The notes: generated by a model from the letters alone, not told the origin. DNA of 7,086 nucleotides from Spirochaetaceae bacterium (GCA_030633365.1 DAOVSY010000155.1:1-7086), one strand, 5' to 3'; numbered from the stretch's first letter, positions 1-6,111 are shown. Made by a program: numbers and translations.

Positions 1-30
1 AGTTTTTTTTCGAAAACCGGGAAAATTCAT
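1..30 (-). CDS. start of an unidentified gene, cut by the window edge
   Basis: A minus-strand ATG at 30 opens a frame of ten codons (MNFPGFRKKT) that runs to the window edge without a stop. It is supported by a perfect AAGGAG Shine-Dalgarno sequence (complement of 40-45) nine bases upstream of the ATG. It starts only 23 bases after the stop of the MATE transporter gene on the same strand, so it is probably the third gene of the ygiQ-MATE operon. Ten residues are too few to identify a product. It could be a chance ATG, but the strong ribosome binding site in the right place makes a real gene more likely than not. Confidence 0.45.
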   Translation of the reverse strand, partial: MNFPGFRKKT

Positions 31-53
31 TTAGTAATGCTCCTTAAACCCAT

Positions 54-1406
54 CTAATCTGCTACATCATGAATCCATCTGCCAGACCTATATCGAAAAA
101 ACCCAAGTACTGCTTTTAAAGCCTCTTCTATAATAATAATTAATACAACTAAATGAAGAGGAAACTTTAGAATTAGGCCAAAGATAACAGCAAGAGGAAC
201 TCCAACAAACCAGGTACCAATAATATCTATCAAAAAAGAAAACTTAGTATCCCCACCGCCTCTGAATATTCCAATTATAAAATGAAGATTCAAGGACTTA
301 ACTACAGTAAATGCAGCCAGTATATACATAACTAAAGTAGCAGATCTTCTGACATTATCTGAGACATTAAACAGTAAAGGAACATAAGGTGCTATAAATA
401 AGAGGATACTTCCACCAAAAATTCCAAGTAAAAATGCTAAAACCAGAAATCTTCGTGAATATATATGAACACTTTCAATATCTCTTTCACCAATTTTATT
501 TCCTATCATAATTGCACAGGCATTGGCAGAACCAAGTAAAAAAGAAAAAACCAGGCTGTCTGTAGTCTCTGTAATTCCAATAGTAGCTATAGTATCAGTG
601 CCCATTCGTGCATATACAACTTTATATACCAGCATTCCCGTGGCCCAGGCCAACTCATTTAAAATTACAGGAATGGTTGTTTTTAGATATTTTTTAACAA
701 AAGTTATTTTTAAATTTAAAAAATCTTTTATACCAGCTGCCAGAACACTTTTAGATTTATAAACATAGATAACTATAATAGACATCTCAATAAAACGTGA
801 AACTGTGGTTGCTATGGCAGCACCCATAATTCCCATTTCAGGAAATCCCAGCTTTCCAAATATAAGTATATAGTTAAGAACTGTATTTACAGTAATTGAT
901 ACTATAGTTGCCTTTAAAGGAAGGGACGCCTTTCCAATAGAACGAAGGGCAAGCGAATATGCAATGGAAAGAGCAGTAAAAAGAAAACTAATTCCAGTAA
1001 TTGTCAAATATTCCGATCCTGCTGTAATTACCCCAGGATCTATTGTAAAGATACCTATTATATACTCTGGAATAGCAATTGCAAAAGTTGAGAGTAGAAT
1101 TGCTCCACTTTCAACTAATATAATTACAAGAAATATAGTTTTTTTTATACTTTTAATATCCTTCCTTCCCCAAAATTGTGCGAAAAAGACTGCTCCACCA
1201 CTGGAAATTCCATAAAACAGTAAGGTTGATAGAAAAAAAACCTGCCCTCCCAGGCCAACAGCAGCAATAGCAGTTTCACCCAACTGGCCTATCATTATAA
1301 TATCTACAAGGGCAAGAGAAGACATCAATAAATTTTGAATCGCAATAGGACCTGCAATAAACATAAACTTTTTGTAAAACTGTTGGTCCTGAAATAATTT
1401 AATCAT
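54..1406 (-). CDS. MATE family multidrug/sodium antiporter
   Basis: The product is a 450-residue integral membrane protein of the MATE (multidrug and toxic compound extrusion) family, which exports organic cations and drugs across the inner membrane using a Na+ or H+ gradient. About twelve hydrophobic segments are visible, in two halves that resemble each other as the family's internal duplication predicts. Family-like stretches include SSLALVDIIMIGQLGETAIAA near residues 29-48 and a GGGDTKFSFLIDIIGTW stretch in the C-terminal half. The length is normal for the family. Its ATG (1404-1406) overlaps the TGA stop of the upstream ygiQ-like gene as ATGA. An AGGAG directly abuts the ATG, with AAAGG a few bases further up, so translation is probably coupled to ygiQ. 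No separate promoter is evident. The substrate cannot be told from sequence. Confidence 0.93.
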   Translation of the reverse strand: MIKLFQDQQFYKKFMFIAGPIAIQNLLMSSLALVDIIMIGQLGETAIAAVGLGGQVFFLSTLLFYGISSGGAVFFAQFWGRKDIKSIKKTIFLVIILVESGAILLSTFAIAIPEYIIGIFTIDPGVITAGSEYLTITGISFLFTALSIAYSLALRSIGKASLPLKATIVSITVNTVLNYILIFGKLGFPEMGIMGAAIATTVSRFIEMSIIVIYVYKSKSVLAAGIKDFLNLKITFVKKYLKTTIPVILNELAWATGMLVYKVVYARMGTDTIATIGITETTDSLVFSFLLGSANACAIMIGNKIGERDIESVHIYSRRFLVLAFLLGIFGGSILLFIAPYVPLLFNVSDNVRRSATLVMYILAAFTVVKSLNLHFIIGIFRGGGDTKFSFLIDIIGTWFVGVPLAVIFGLILKFPLHLVVLIIIIEEALKAVLGFFRYRSGRWIHDVAD

Positions 1407-3217
1407 CTCCTGCCTTTGCTTCTATGGGGTTCATAGGATTTTATTAAACACTTCTTCCCATTACCAATTAAATCTGACCGACCCTCTTCCAAAAGTGCCT
1501 GTTTTACAAGTTTATAGTTTTCGGGCCGGTTATAATGGATTAAGGCACGCTGCATGGCCTTTTCCTGATGGGATTTTGGTACAAATATGGTTTTTCCGGT
1601 AATTGGATGATATCCTGAATAAAACATAGTTGTAGAAATGGTTCCGGGAGTTGGGTAAAAATCCTGAACCTGATCGGGAATAAAACCATAATCTCTAAGA
1701 AATTCCGCAAGTTCTACTGCATGTTTAAGCTTTGAACCAGGGTGGCTTGATATCAAATAGGGTATTAGATACTGTTTTAAACCCTTTTCTTTATTAATTT
1801 TTTTATACTTTTTGGTAAATTCTATAAACCCATCAATAGTTGGCCGCCCCATAGCATCCAGAACTTCTTTTGAAACATGCTCAGGCGCAATTTTTAACTG
1901 ACCACTAATATGGTGTTCTACAAGTTCAGACATAAAAGTCTGATCACTGTCTTCAAGAAGATAATCATAACGTAAACCTGATCTTATAAAAACTTTTTTT
2001 ATTCCAGGAATTTTTCGAACCTTCCTTAAAAGATTTATATAATCACTGTGATCCACTTCCAAAAGTGAGCAGGGTTCAGGAAAAAGGCACTGCTTTGTTT
2101 TACACACCCCTGCAGTCAGTTGTTTGGTGCAGGAGGGTGTACGAAAGTTGGCCGTTGGACCTCCCACATCATGAATATATCCCTTAAAATCTTTATCTTT
2201 AGTTAGTTTCTCAGCTTCTTTTACCAGAGATTCATGACTTCGGGCCTGTATAGTTCTTCCCTGTAGAAAAGTAAGCGCACAGTAATTACAGCCCCCAAAA
2301 CAACCTCTGCTGCTGGTCAAACTATATTTAACCTCACTTAGTGCCGGTATCCCTCCAATAGCTTTATAAGAGGGGTGTTCTGAACGTGCATAGGGAAGAT
2401 CATAGCTGTGATCAAGTTCTTCTGTTGTCATAGGTTTTGCAGGGGGAGTTTGTACAACATCCCATATACCATAGTTTTCAATAAGTTCAGAAGCAATAAT
2501 TGAATCTGTATTTTCATACTGCAGACGGAAACTATTGGCATACAGTTTTTTATCTGCCAGAATTTCTTCAAAAGAAGGCAGGTATATTGAATCCGGTTTT
2601 TTATCTTCTGATACCTTTCTTTTATAAACTGTTCCCCTTAAGTCAGATATTTCATTTATTTTATCACCCAAACTAAGCCTTTTGGCAAGTTTACGAATGG
2701 TACTTTCACCCATTCCATAGATGAGCAGATCTGCCTTGGCATCCAATAATATCGATTTTCTAACTTTATCGGACCAGTAGTCATAGTGCCCCAAACGCCT
2801 TAAGGAAGCTTCAATCCCACCAAGGATAACAGGTACTCCCTTATATGCCTGTTTAATTCGGGAAGTATACACAATACTGGCTCTATCCGGTCTTAGGTCT
2901 GAAACACCACCTGGAGAATATGCATCCTTTTTTCGAACTTTTTTAGCAACAGAATATTTATTAACCATAGAATCCATATTCCCGGCTGTTACAAGAAAGG
3001 CCAGGTTTGGTTTCCCAAGTTTCATAAAATCATCAGGCGAGTCCCATTTGGGCTGGGCAATTATTCCTACTTTATATCCATCAGCTTCCAGAATTCGGGA
3101 AATAACAGCAGAACCGTATGAGGGATGATCAACATAGGCATCTCCGGTTACAATTATAAAGTCGCAGGATTCCCATCCTCTTTTCTGCATATCCTCTTTA
3201 GTTATTGGTAAAAACAT
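1403..3217 (-). CDS. ygiQ: YgiQ family radical SAM protein
   Basis: A 604-residue YgiQ-type radical SAM protein. The N-terminal part (about 1-200) carries the family's characteristic start ([15 protein letters not shown]), VTGDAYVDHPSYG and [18 protein letters not shown]. The radical SAM core follows with the CxxxCxxC motif at C306, C310 and C313 (RGCFGGCNYC), which ligates the 4Fe-4S cluster that cleaves S-adenosylmethionine. Four more cysteines (C363, C372, C377, C383) precede a VDHSDY stretch. E. coli YgiQ has a similar cysteine-rich segment, possibly binding a second cluster. It is shorter than E. coli YgiQ and lacks most of its C-terminal extension, which is common in this family. The reaction is not known. 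It is the first gene of an operon with the MATE gene. No Shine-Dalgarno sequence precedes the ATG, and a promoter lies immediately upstream, so the transcript may be leaderless. A truncated second copy of its 5' end lies at 5922-6021. Confidence 0.93.
   Translation of the reverse strand: MFLPITKEDMQKRGWESCDFIIVTGDAYVDHPSYGSAVISRILEADGYKVGIIAQPKWDSPDDFMKLGKPNLAFLVTAGNMDSMVNKYSVAKKVRKKDAYSPGGVSDLRPDRASIVYTSRIKQAYKGVPVILGGIEASLRRLGHYDYWSDKVRKSILLDAKADLLIYGMGESTIRKLAKRLSLGDKINEISDLRGTVYKRKVSEDKKPDSIYLPSFEEILADKKLYANSFRLQYENTDSIIASELIENYGIWDVVQTPPAKPMTTEELDHSYDLPYARSEHPSYKAIGGIPALSEVKYSLTSSRGCFGGCNYCALTFLQGRTIQARSHESLVKEAEKLTKDKDFKGYIHDVGGPTANFRTPSCTKQLTAGVCKTKQCLFPEPCSLLEVDHSDYINLLRKVRKIPGIKKVFIRSGLRYDYLLEDSDQTFMSELVEHHISGQLKIAPEHVSKEVLDAMGRPTIDGFIEFTKKYKKINKEKGLKQYLIPYLISSHPGSKLKHAVELAEFLRDYGFIPDQVQDFYPTPGTISTTMFYSGYHPITGKTIFVPKSHQEKAMQRALIHYNRPENYKLVKQALLEEGRSDLIGNGKKCLIKSYEPHRSKGRR
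2773..2850. repeat. direct repeat, copy A (inside ygiQ)
   Basis: This 78-base stretch of ygiQ, encoding about residues 123-149, is repeated in the same orientation at 5922-5999 with eight mismatches. Several of the changes are silent or conservative at the protein level. It marks the inner part of the ygiQ segment kept in the remnant. Confidence 0.85.
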
Positions 3218-3256
3218 AGATGGATGATAATACCTGATTCAAGTTATTGCAATGTC
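3193..3256. repeat. direct repeat, copy A (ygiQ start and upstream region)
   Basis: The first 25 bases of ygiQ (3193-3217) are identical to 5997-6021. The 39 bases upstream (3218-3256) align without gaps to 6022-6060 at 21 of 39 positions. In that upstream part the longest matching runs fall on the -10 hexamer and on an 11-base run, ATTGCAATGTC, that contains the -35. No similarity is seen past 3256. Confidence 0.75.
3224..3252 (-). promoter_or_regulatory. promoter of ygiQ, probably giving a leaderless transcript
   Basis: On the minus strand a TTGCAA -35 hexamer (3247-3252) is followed after 17 bases by a TATCAT -10 hexamer (3224-3229). Only six bases separate the -10 from the ygiQ ATG, so the expected start of transcription, seven bases downstream, falls on the A of the ATG. 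The degenerate second copy upstream of 6021 has TTGCAA and TATTAT with the same 17-base spacer and the same distance to the ATG, although the bases between have diverged. That conservation is the main support. Homology between the copies ends at 3256, just beyond the -35. Confidence 0.6.
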
Positions 3257-3260
3257 CAGG

Positions 3261-3294
3261 GAAAATCCGAGCCAGAATTAACTGAGCCCGGATT
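3261..3294 (-). terminator. Rho-independent terminator of the lipoprotein gene
   Basis: Ten bases past the lipoprotein stop codon, the minus-strand transcript can form a hairpin between AATCCGGGC and GCTCGGATT (3264-3294). Nine pairs, including one G-U, form the lower stem. After a one-base bulge CAG/CTG extends it over a TTAATT loop. The stem runs into a short T tract (complement of 3262-3265) and then CCC, so the T run is modest. It would separate lipoprotein transcription from ygiQ, whose promoter begins a few bases further on. Confidence 0.7.
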
Positions 3295-3304
3295 GCAAAG
3301 AAAT

Positions 3305-4078
3305 CTATTTAACAACTTTAACTGTGACTAAGCCATCAACTGGATTATCCAAAAGGAAAGCCGCGGCATCATTCCAATCTTGAATGAACTTTGCAGCTTC
3401 TTCGGCGGTAGCTGTCCCAGAGGCTAAATTATGAGCAGGTTCAGCCAGGAGCTTCTCGTTAGTTGGGGGTTGCACTAATGTAATGTTCCATGAAACTGCT
3501 ACGCTTTTCCCCGTATTCGTTCGGGTGAATATAAACTCCATTTTGGGAGGGGCTGTACCAACTGGCTCTTCTGTATATACCATTTTGTTTTTGCGAACTG
3601 TCAGCGGCTCGCCCCTGGCAAAAATTGAACCGGAAAAACCTGTTTTGGGAGAAGCACCAGTGATATACGCCATCACTTCACCAAAAACACCGATATTCCA
3701 TTCATCTTCAGCACCTGGCATTTCAATTGCTATTTGACCACGTACAGGAACTTCATCTCCAGGATAAAGAACTTCGAGTGCCTCACGGGTTATCGTCCAG
3801 GCCGCAGCCACAATCATACAGGAATGTCCAGATAACTTAACGGCTTCCTCGTAATAATATGGAATCGCCTCATCTATTTGCCCTACCAGTTCTATAAGCG
3901 GATCGCGCATCATAATAGGTGGAGTCTGTGTAATATAATCAAAGTTCCAATTTACTCCACTTTCAGCTGGAGCCTGTACTTTTTCTTCAGCTGCTGGTTG
4001 GACTGGGGCAGAGGTAGCACATGCCAATAAAGACATGGTAGCGATAATCACTAAAACAAAATAAACTTTTTTCATCAT
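3305..4078 (-). CDS. secreted lipoprotein with an FmdE-like domain
   Basis: A 257-residue predicted lipoprotein. Residues 1-19 form a signal peptide with a basic start and hydrophobic core, ending in the lipobox LLAC, so C20 would be lipidated. The residue after it is Ala rather than Asp. Residues 21-43 are an Ala/Pro/Glu-rich linker. The globular part contains G84-H85-S86-C87, then EVPVRGQIAIEM, an ITGA..KTGFSG stretch and FTRTNTGKSVAVSWN. From memory this order resembles proteins related to FmdE (formylmethanofuran dehydrogenase subunit E-like), where the His and Cys of a GHxC motif bind metal. The later cysteines of a typical FmdE are missing, so the function is open. An AAGGAG (complement of 4083-4088) lies four bases from the first ATG (4078) and seven from the second (4075), so the second may be the true start. 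The gene is richer in G+C than ygiQ and has its own promoter and terminator. Confidence 0.8.
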   Translation of the reverse strand: MMKKVYFVLVIIATMSLLACATSAPVQPAAEEKVQAPAESGVNWNFDYITQTPPIMMRDPLIELVGQIDEAIPYYYEEAVKLSGHSCMIVAAAWTITREALEVLYPGDEVPVRGQIAIEMPGAEDEWNIGVFGEVMAYITGASPKTGFSGSIFARGEPLTVRKNKMVYTEEPVGTAPPKMEFIFTRTNTGKSVAVSWNITLVQPPTNEKLLAEPAHNLASGTATAEEAAKFIQDWNDAAAFLLDNPVDGLVTVKVVK

Positions 4079-4122
4079 CCTTCTCCTTACTTAAGGTTTG
4101 TATTAAAATAATAATATAAAGC

Positions 4123-4141
4123 TTAACATTACAAATGTTAA
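4123..4141. promoter_or_regulatory. 19-base palindrome over the lipoprotein promoter, operator candidate
   Basis: TTAACATT and AATGTTAA form perfect 8-base inverted arms around ACA. The palindrome covers the -10 hexamer and the expected transcription start of the lipoprotein gene, a typical place for a repressor site. The region is AT-rich, so a chance palindrome is possible. No regulator gene lies in the window. Confidence 0.4.
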
Positions 4142-4163
4142 TCAAATTAAACTATAAAGTCAA
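4135..4163 (-). promoter_or_regulatory. sigma-70-type promoter of the lipoprotein gene
   Basis: On the minus strand TTGACT (4158-4163, five of six consensus bases) is followed after 17 bases by TAACAT (4135-4140, four of six). This leaves a leader of about 50 bases that carries the AAGGAG ribosome binding site. The -10 sits inside the palindrome at 4123-4141. Confidence 0.55.
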
Positions 4164-4293
4164 GTGACATAATATAAAAAGAGATTTATCTTATTTAAAG
4201 CAACGATTTGATTGATATTGTAAATAAATTTGTTTTATTAAGGTATGATATATCTATTAACTATATTTAAATCTGTTAATCTTATAATTGGGG

Positions 4294-4329
4294 AAAATAC
4301 CTGTTACCCATACTGGGCGCACTCCAGGT
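4294..4329 (-). terminator. possible weak terminator after the B12-type radical SAM gene
   Basis: Read on the minus strand, ACCTG and CAGGT (4325-4329 and 4299-4303) can pair around an inner CCCA/TGGG hairpin. ATTTTCCCC follows. It lies about 95 bases past the radical SAM stop. The stems are short and the T run is only four bases, so this is a weak candidate. Confidence 0.25.
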
Positions 4330-4423
4330 GCTGTAGATGGATAAAGCTAACCGAAGGGCAGTAAAAAAAGAGAATGCATATTGGGAGTATTTATTAGAGG
4401 AAATAACTACTCAATATAAAATA

Positions 4424-5776
4424 TTAAATAACATCTTTCGGATATTTATCATAATAATGGGCATTCTGCCAGCTCAGCTTAAGCGCTTGATTAAACTTGT
4501 ATATCGCATAAACTCTTTTCAGGCTGCGCAGGCTGAAAAGTGACTTCAGCAAGCGGATCGGATAGGTTGGAAAAGAGTAGAGCCTGCTCTTGATGTAATT
4601 GTCTGAGGCATAGATTGTTTCCAGGGCAATCTCTTTGGGTTTGTGTACCACGTAGGAAAACCTGTATTTATCCCAGTCTTTAGGAAAGTCTTTATAAATC
4701 AAACGATCACTGGTGATGATTTCTTCCATCAAATCGGTTCCGGGCAGTGGTGTCAGAATGCTTATCTGGAACATATCTATTCCGGAATGAACCAGGTAAT
4801 CAGCCAGTGCCTTATAGTATTCTTTTGTTTCAAACTCGTTGCCGATGATAAAGGCACCGAACACGCCGATGCCATATTTATGAAACGTATCCACCACCCG
4901 CCTGTAATTGTCTACACCGGTCTTAACATTGATACCCTTTTTCATTCCCTTTAGCGATGTCAGGCTGATAGTTTCAAACCCGATAAAAACAAACATGCAT
5001 CCCGCTTTGGCCGCAAGCGCGACGACTTCCTCGTCGTCCGCCGCATTGATGGATGTCTGCATCCACCATTTTTTTTGCAGGTTTTGATCTATCATGCCTT
5101 GAAACAACTTTTTTGCCCGCTGCACACTATCCGGACTATAACCGATGAGGTTGTCATCCATAAATGCGATATATCGTTTTTCAATACCGCTGAGCTCTTT
5201 CAGAACGTCTTCGGCCTTGCGGCAACGATAGGCTGTACCAAGGTACCTTGAAACAGAACAAAAATGACAATTAAAAGGACAACCCCGTGACGTTTGAACC
5301 GATTGCCACATGTAGTTCGGGTTTAGGAGATCTCTTCGGGGAACGATAGTGTAGTTTTCCATATCGACCCTTGGGCCGATGTATTTTTTGGCGAGCTTGT
5401 TATCATCGAAATCTTTCAGGACTTCCTGCCAGATACCCTCCACCTCGCCAATGACGACCGAATCTGCAAAAGACATCACCTCATCGGGAATCATGGATGC
5501 ATGGATGCCGCCCATGATCACTTTTGTTCCGTTCTTGCGGTACATGCCTGCGATTTCATAGGCTCTGTTGATGTTGCTGGTAAAGGCAGTAATGGCCACC
5601 AGGTCAGCCTCCTCAAACGCAAAGGGCTGAAAGTTTTCATCCGCTATTTTAACGTCCCAGGTGTCGGGTGTGACGGCAGCAACATAAGCTAAACTCAATG
5701 GTGAAAAAGTGGAAAACCTGCTCATTTGATATCCACTTTTTCGACCAACAGGGTTGATCAGCAAAAGCTTTTTCAT
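4424..5776 (-). CDS. B12-binding-domain radical SAM protein
   Basis: A 450-residue protein with an N-terminal cobalamin-binding-type fold and a radical SAM domain, a class that includes methyltransferases, cyclases and lipid or pigment modifiers. It opens with MKKLLLINPVGRKSGYQ. Residues up to about 130 form the Rossmann-like half with GGIHASMIPDEV. There is no DxHxxG motif, so base-off cobalamin binding is doubtful, as in some family members. The radical SAM motif is C166, C170 and C173 (SRGCPFNCHFC). MDDNLIGY, GFETIS and LTPLPGTDL are typical of the core. The last 60 or so residues are basic and aromatic. The substrate is unknown. The frame extends upstream to a TTG at 5815, but that TTG is part of a perfect -35 hexamer, so the ATG at 5776 is chosen. 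No Shine-Dalgarno sequence precedes it. G+C is about 52% in a sampled row against about 30% in ygiQ, which suggests acquisition by transfer. Confidence 0.88.
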   Translation of the reverse strand: MKKLLLINPVGRKSGYQMSRFSTFSPLSLAYVAAVTPDTWDVKIADENFQPFAFEEADLVAITAFTSNINRAYEIAGMYRKNGTKVIMGGIHASMIPDEVMSFADSVVIGEVEGIWQEVLKDFDDNKLAKKYIGPRVDMENYTIVPRRDLLNPNYMWQSVQTSRGCPFNCHFCSVSRYLGTAYRCRKAEDVLKELSGIEKRYIAFMDDNLIGYSPDSVQRAKKLFQGMIDQNLQKKWWMQTSINAADDEEVVALAAKAGCMFVFIGFETISLTSLKGMKKGINVKTGVDNYRRVVDTFHKYGIGVFGAFIIGNEFETKEYYKALADYLVHSGIDMFQISILTPLPGTDLMEEIITSDRLIYKDFPKDWDKYRFSYVVHKPKEIALETIYASDNYIKSRLYSFPTYPIRLLKSLFSLRSLKRVYAIYKFNQALKLSWQNAHYYDKYPKDVI

Positions 5777-5786
5777 ATTAATTCGA

Positions 5787-5815
5787 ATGATAGGAAAAGT
5801 TATATTTCTTGTCAA
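5787..5815 (-). promoter_or_regulatory. strong promoter of the B12-type radical SAM gene
   Basis: A perfect TTGACA -35 (5810-5815) is followed after exactly 17 bases by TATCAT (5787-5792, five of six consensus bases) on the minus strand. The ATG at 5776 lies ten bases past the -10, giving an expected leader of three or four bases without a ribosome binding site. This promoter overlaps, and so argues against, the longer frame that starts at TTG 5815. Confidence 0.65.
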
Positions 5816-5823
5816 TCGAATTT

Positions 5824-6021
5824 TTAAGAAAAGCGAAAAAAACCGGTGAAAAAAATTGGAGAAAATAGATATAAAAATATCAAATAATTGTATATGAAAA
5901 AGCTAGCTGAAGAATGGTCAAACCAATAATCATAGTGCCCCAAACGCCTCAAGAAAGCTTCAATCCCTCCAGGGATAACAGGTATTCCCTTAGATGCCTC
6001 TTTAGTTATTGGTAAAAACAT
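5824..6021 (-). pseudogene. truncated, internally deleted copy of the ygiQ 5' end
   Basis: A 65-codon minus-strand frame begins MFLPITKE, identical to the first eight residues of the YgiQ protein at 1403-3217. It then jumps to [19 protein letters not shown], matching YgiQ from residue 124 onward (AYKGVPVILGGIEASLRRLG). Homology ends near 5922. The remaining residues, rich in Phe and Tyr, are unrelated and the frame stops at 5824. At the DNA level 5997-6021 equals 3193-3217 (25 of 25), and 5922-5999 matches 2773-2850 (70 of 78). The missing 345 bases (115 codons) lie between imperfect 8-base repeats CCTcTTTA and CCTgTTTA, so slippage or short-homology deletion is likely. The frame is kept but the radical SAM domain is gone, so this is a gene remnant. 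A short peptide could still be made, since its promoter looks intact. Confidence 0.85.
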
Positions 6022-6060
6022 ATCTTAATAATATCTATCGAGACCTTGCATTGCAATGTC
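5922..6060. repeat. direct repeat, copy B (ygiQ remnant and upstream region)
   Basis: This is the right-hand partner of the repeats at 2773-2850 and 3193-3256, joined here by a 345-base deletion at 5997-5999. The two copies bracket the lipoprotein and B12-type radical SAM genes, in the same orientation. Confidence 0.8.
6028..6056 (-). promoter_or_regulatory. promoter of the ygiQ remnant
   Basis: TTGCAA (6051-6056), a 17-base spacer and TATTAT (6028-6033) on the minus strand, six bases before the ATG at 6021. The layout is the same as at the full-length ygiQ. The -35 hexamer is its own reverse complement and also serves the divergent racemase promoter. Confidence 0.5.
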
Positions 6061-6062
6061 TC
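6040..6062. promoter_or_regulatory. 23-base palindrome in the divergent promoter region, operator candidate
   Basis: Arms GAGACCTTGCA (6040-6050) and TGCAATGTCTC (6052-6062) are inverted repeats at ten of eleven positions around a single T. The palindrome covers the shared -35 hexamer of the remnant and racemase promoters. No T tract follows on either strand in the right place, so it is not a terminator. A dimeric regulator site is the likeliest role. Only the right half is kept upstream of the full-length ygiQ. Confidence 0.45.
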
Positions 6063-6080
6063 TAAAAAAAAGAATACAAT
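6051..6080 (+). promoter_or_regulatory. promoter of the racemase gene
   Basis: TTGCAA (6051-6056), an 18-base spacer and TACAAT (6075-6080, five of six consensus bases). Transcription would start near 6087 and leave a leader of about 25 bases with an AAAGAG ribosome binding site at 6098-6103, eight bases before the ATG. Confidence 0.5.
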
Positions 6081-6111
6081 TAGAAATCAAATTTGAAAAA
6101 GAGATATATAA

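Larger units (their letters stand above)
4079..4423. other. 345-base intergenic spacer between the lipoprotein and B12-type radical SAM genes
   Basis: The part next to the lipoprotein gene (about 4090-4290) is very AT-rich and holds that gene's ribosome binding site, promoter and palindrome. From about 4290 to 4350 the composition becomes more G+C-rich, with a weak nested hairpin. A plus-strand ATG at 4337 opens a frame without a ribosome binding site that runs into the antisense of the radical SAM gene. Its first 30 or so codons (DKANRRAVKKENAYWEYLLEE onward) might be a scrap of another gene, but I do not recognise it. No tRNA, repeat array or insertion sequence end was seen. Confidence 0.5.

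Noticed and set aside
523..1215. Two plus-strand frames opposite the MATE gene (523-762 and 964-1215)
   Set aside because: They are antisense shadows of a well-supported transporter gene and have no recognisable domain or ribosome binding site.
3483..3737. Plus-strand frame opposite the lipoprotein gene
   Set aside because: It is an antisense shadow. The minus-strand frame has a signal peptide, lipobox, ribosome binding site, promoter and terminator.
4337..4543. 68-codon plus-strand frame
   Set aside because: It has no ribosome binding site, and its last 120 bases are antisense to the conserved C-terminal coding region of the radical SAM gene. At most its first 30 codons could be a remnant.
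4643..5692. Plus-strand frames opposite the B12-type radical SAM gene (4643-4954, 5379-5561, 5501-5692)
   Set aside because: They are antisense to a protein with clear radical SAM motifs, and none resembles a known family.
5777..5815. N-terminal extension of the B12-type radical SAM protein from TTG 5815
   Set aside because: The TTG is part of a perfect TTGACA -35 hexamer with a well-spaced -10 before the ATG at 5776, and the domain begins naturally with MKKLLLINP.
5820..5860. Resemblance of CGAAAAAAACCGG here to CGAAAACCGG at 11-20, as if a second gene start had also been duplicated
   Set aside because: The match consists of A/T runs around one CCGG, needs several gaps and does not extend. 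It is too weak to support homology.
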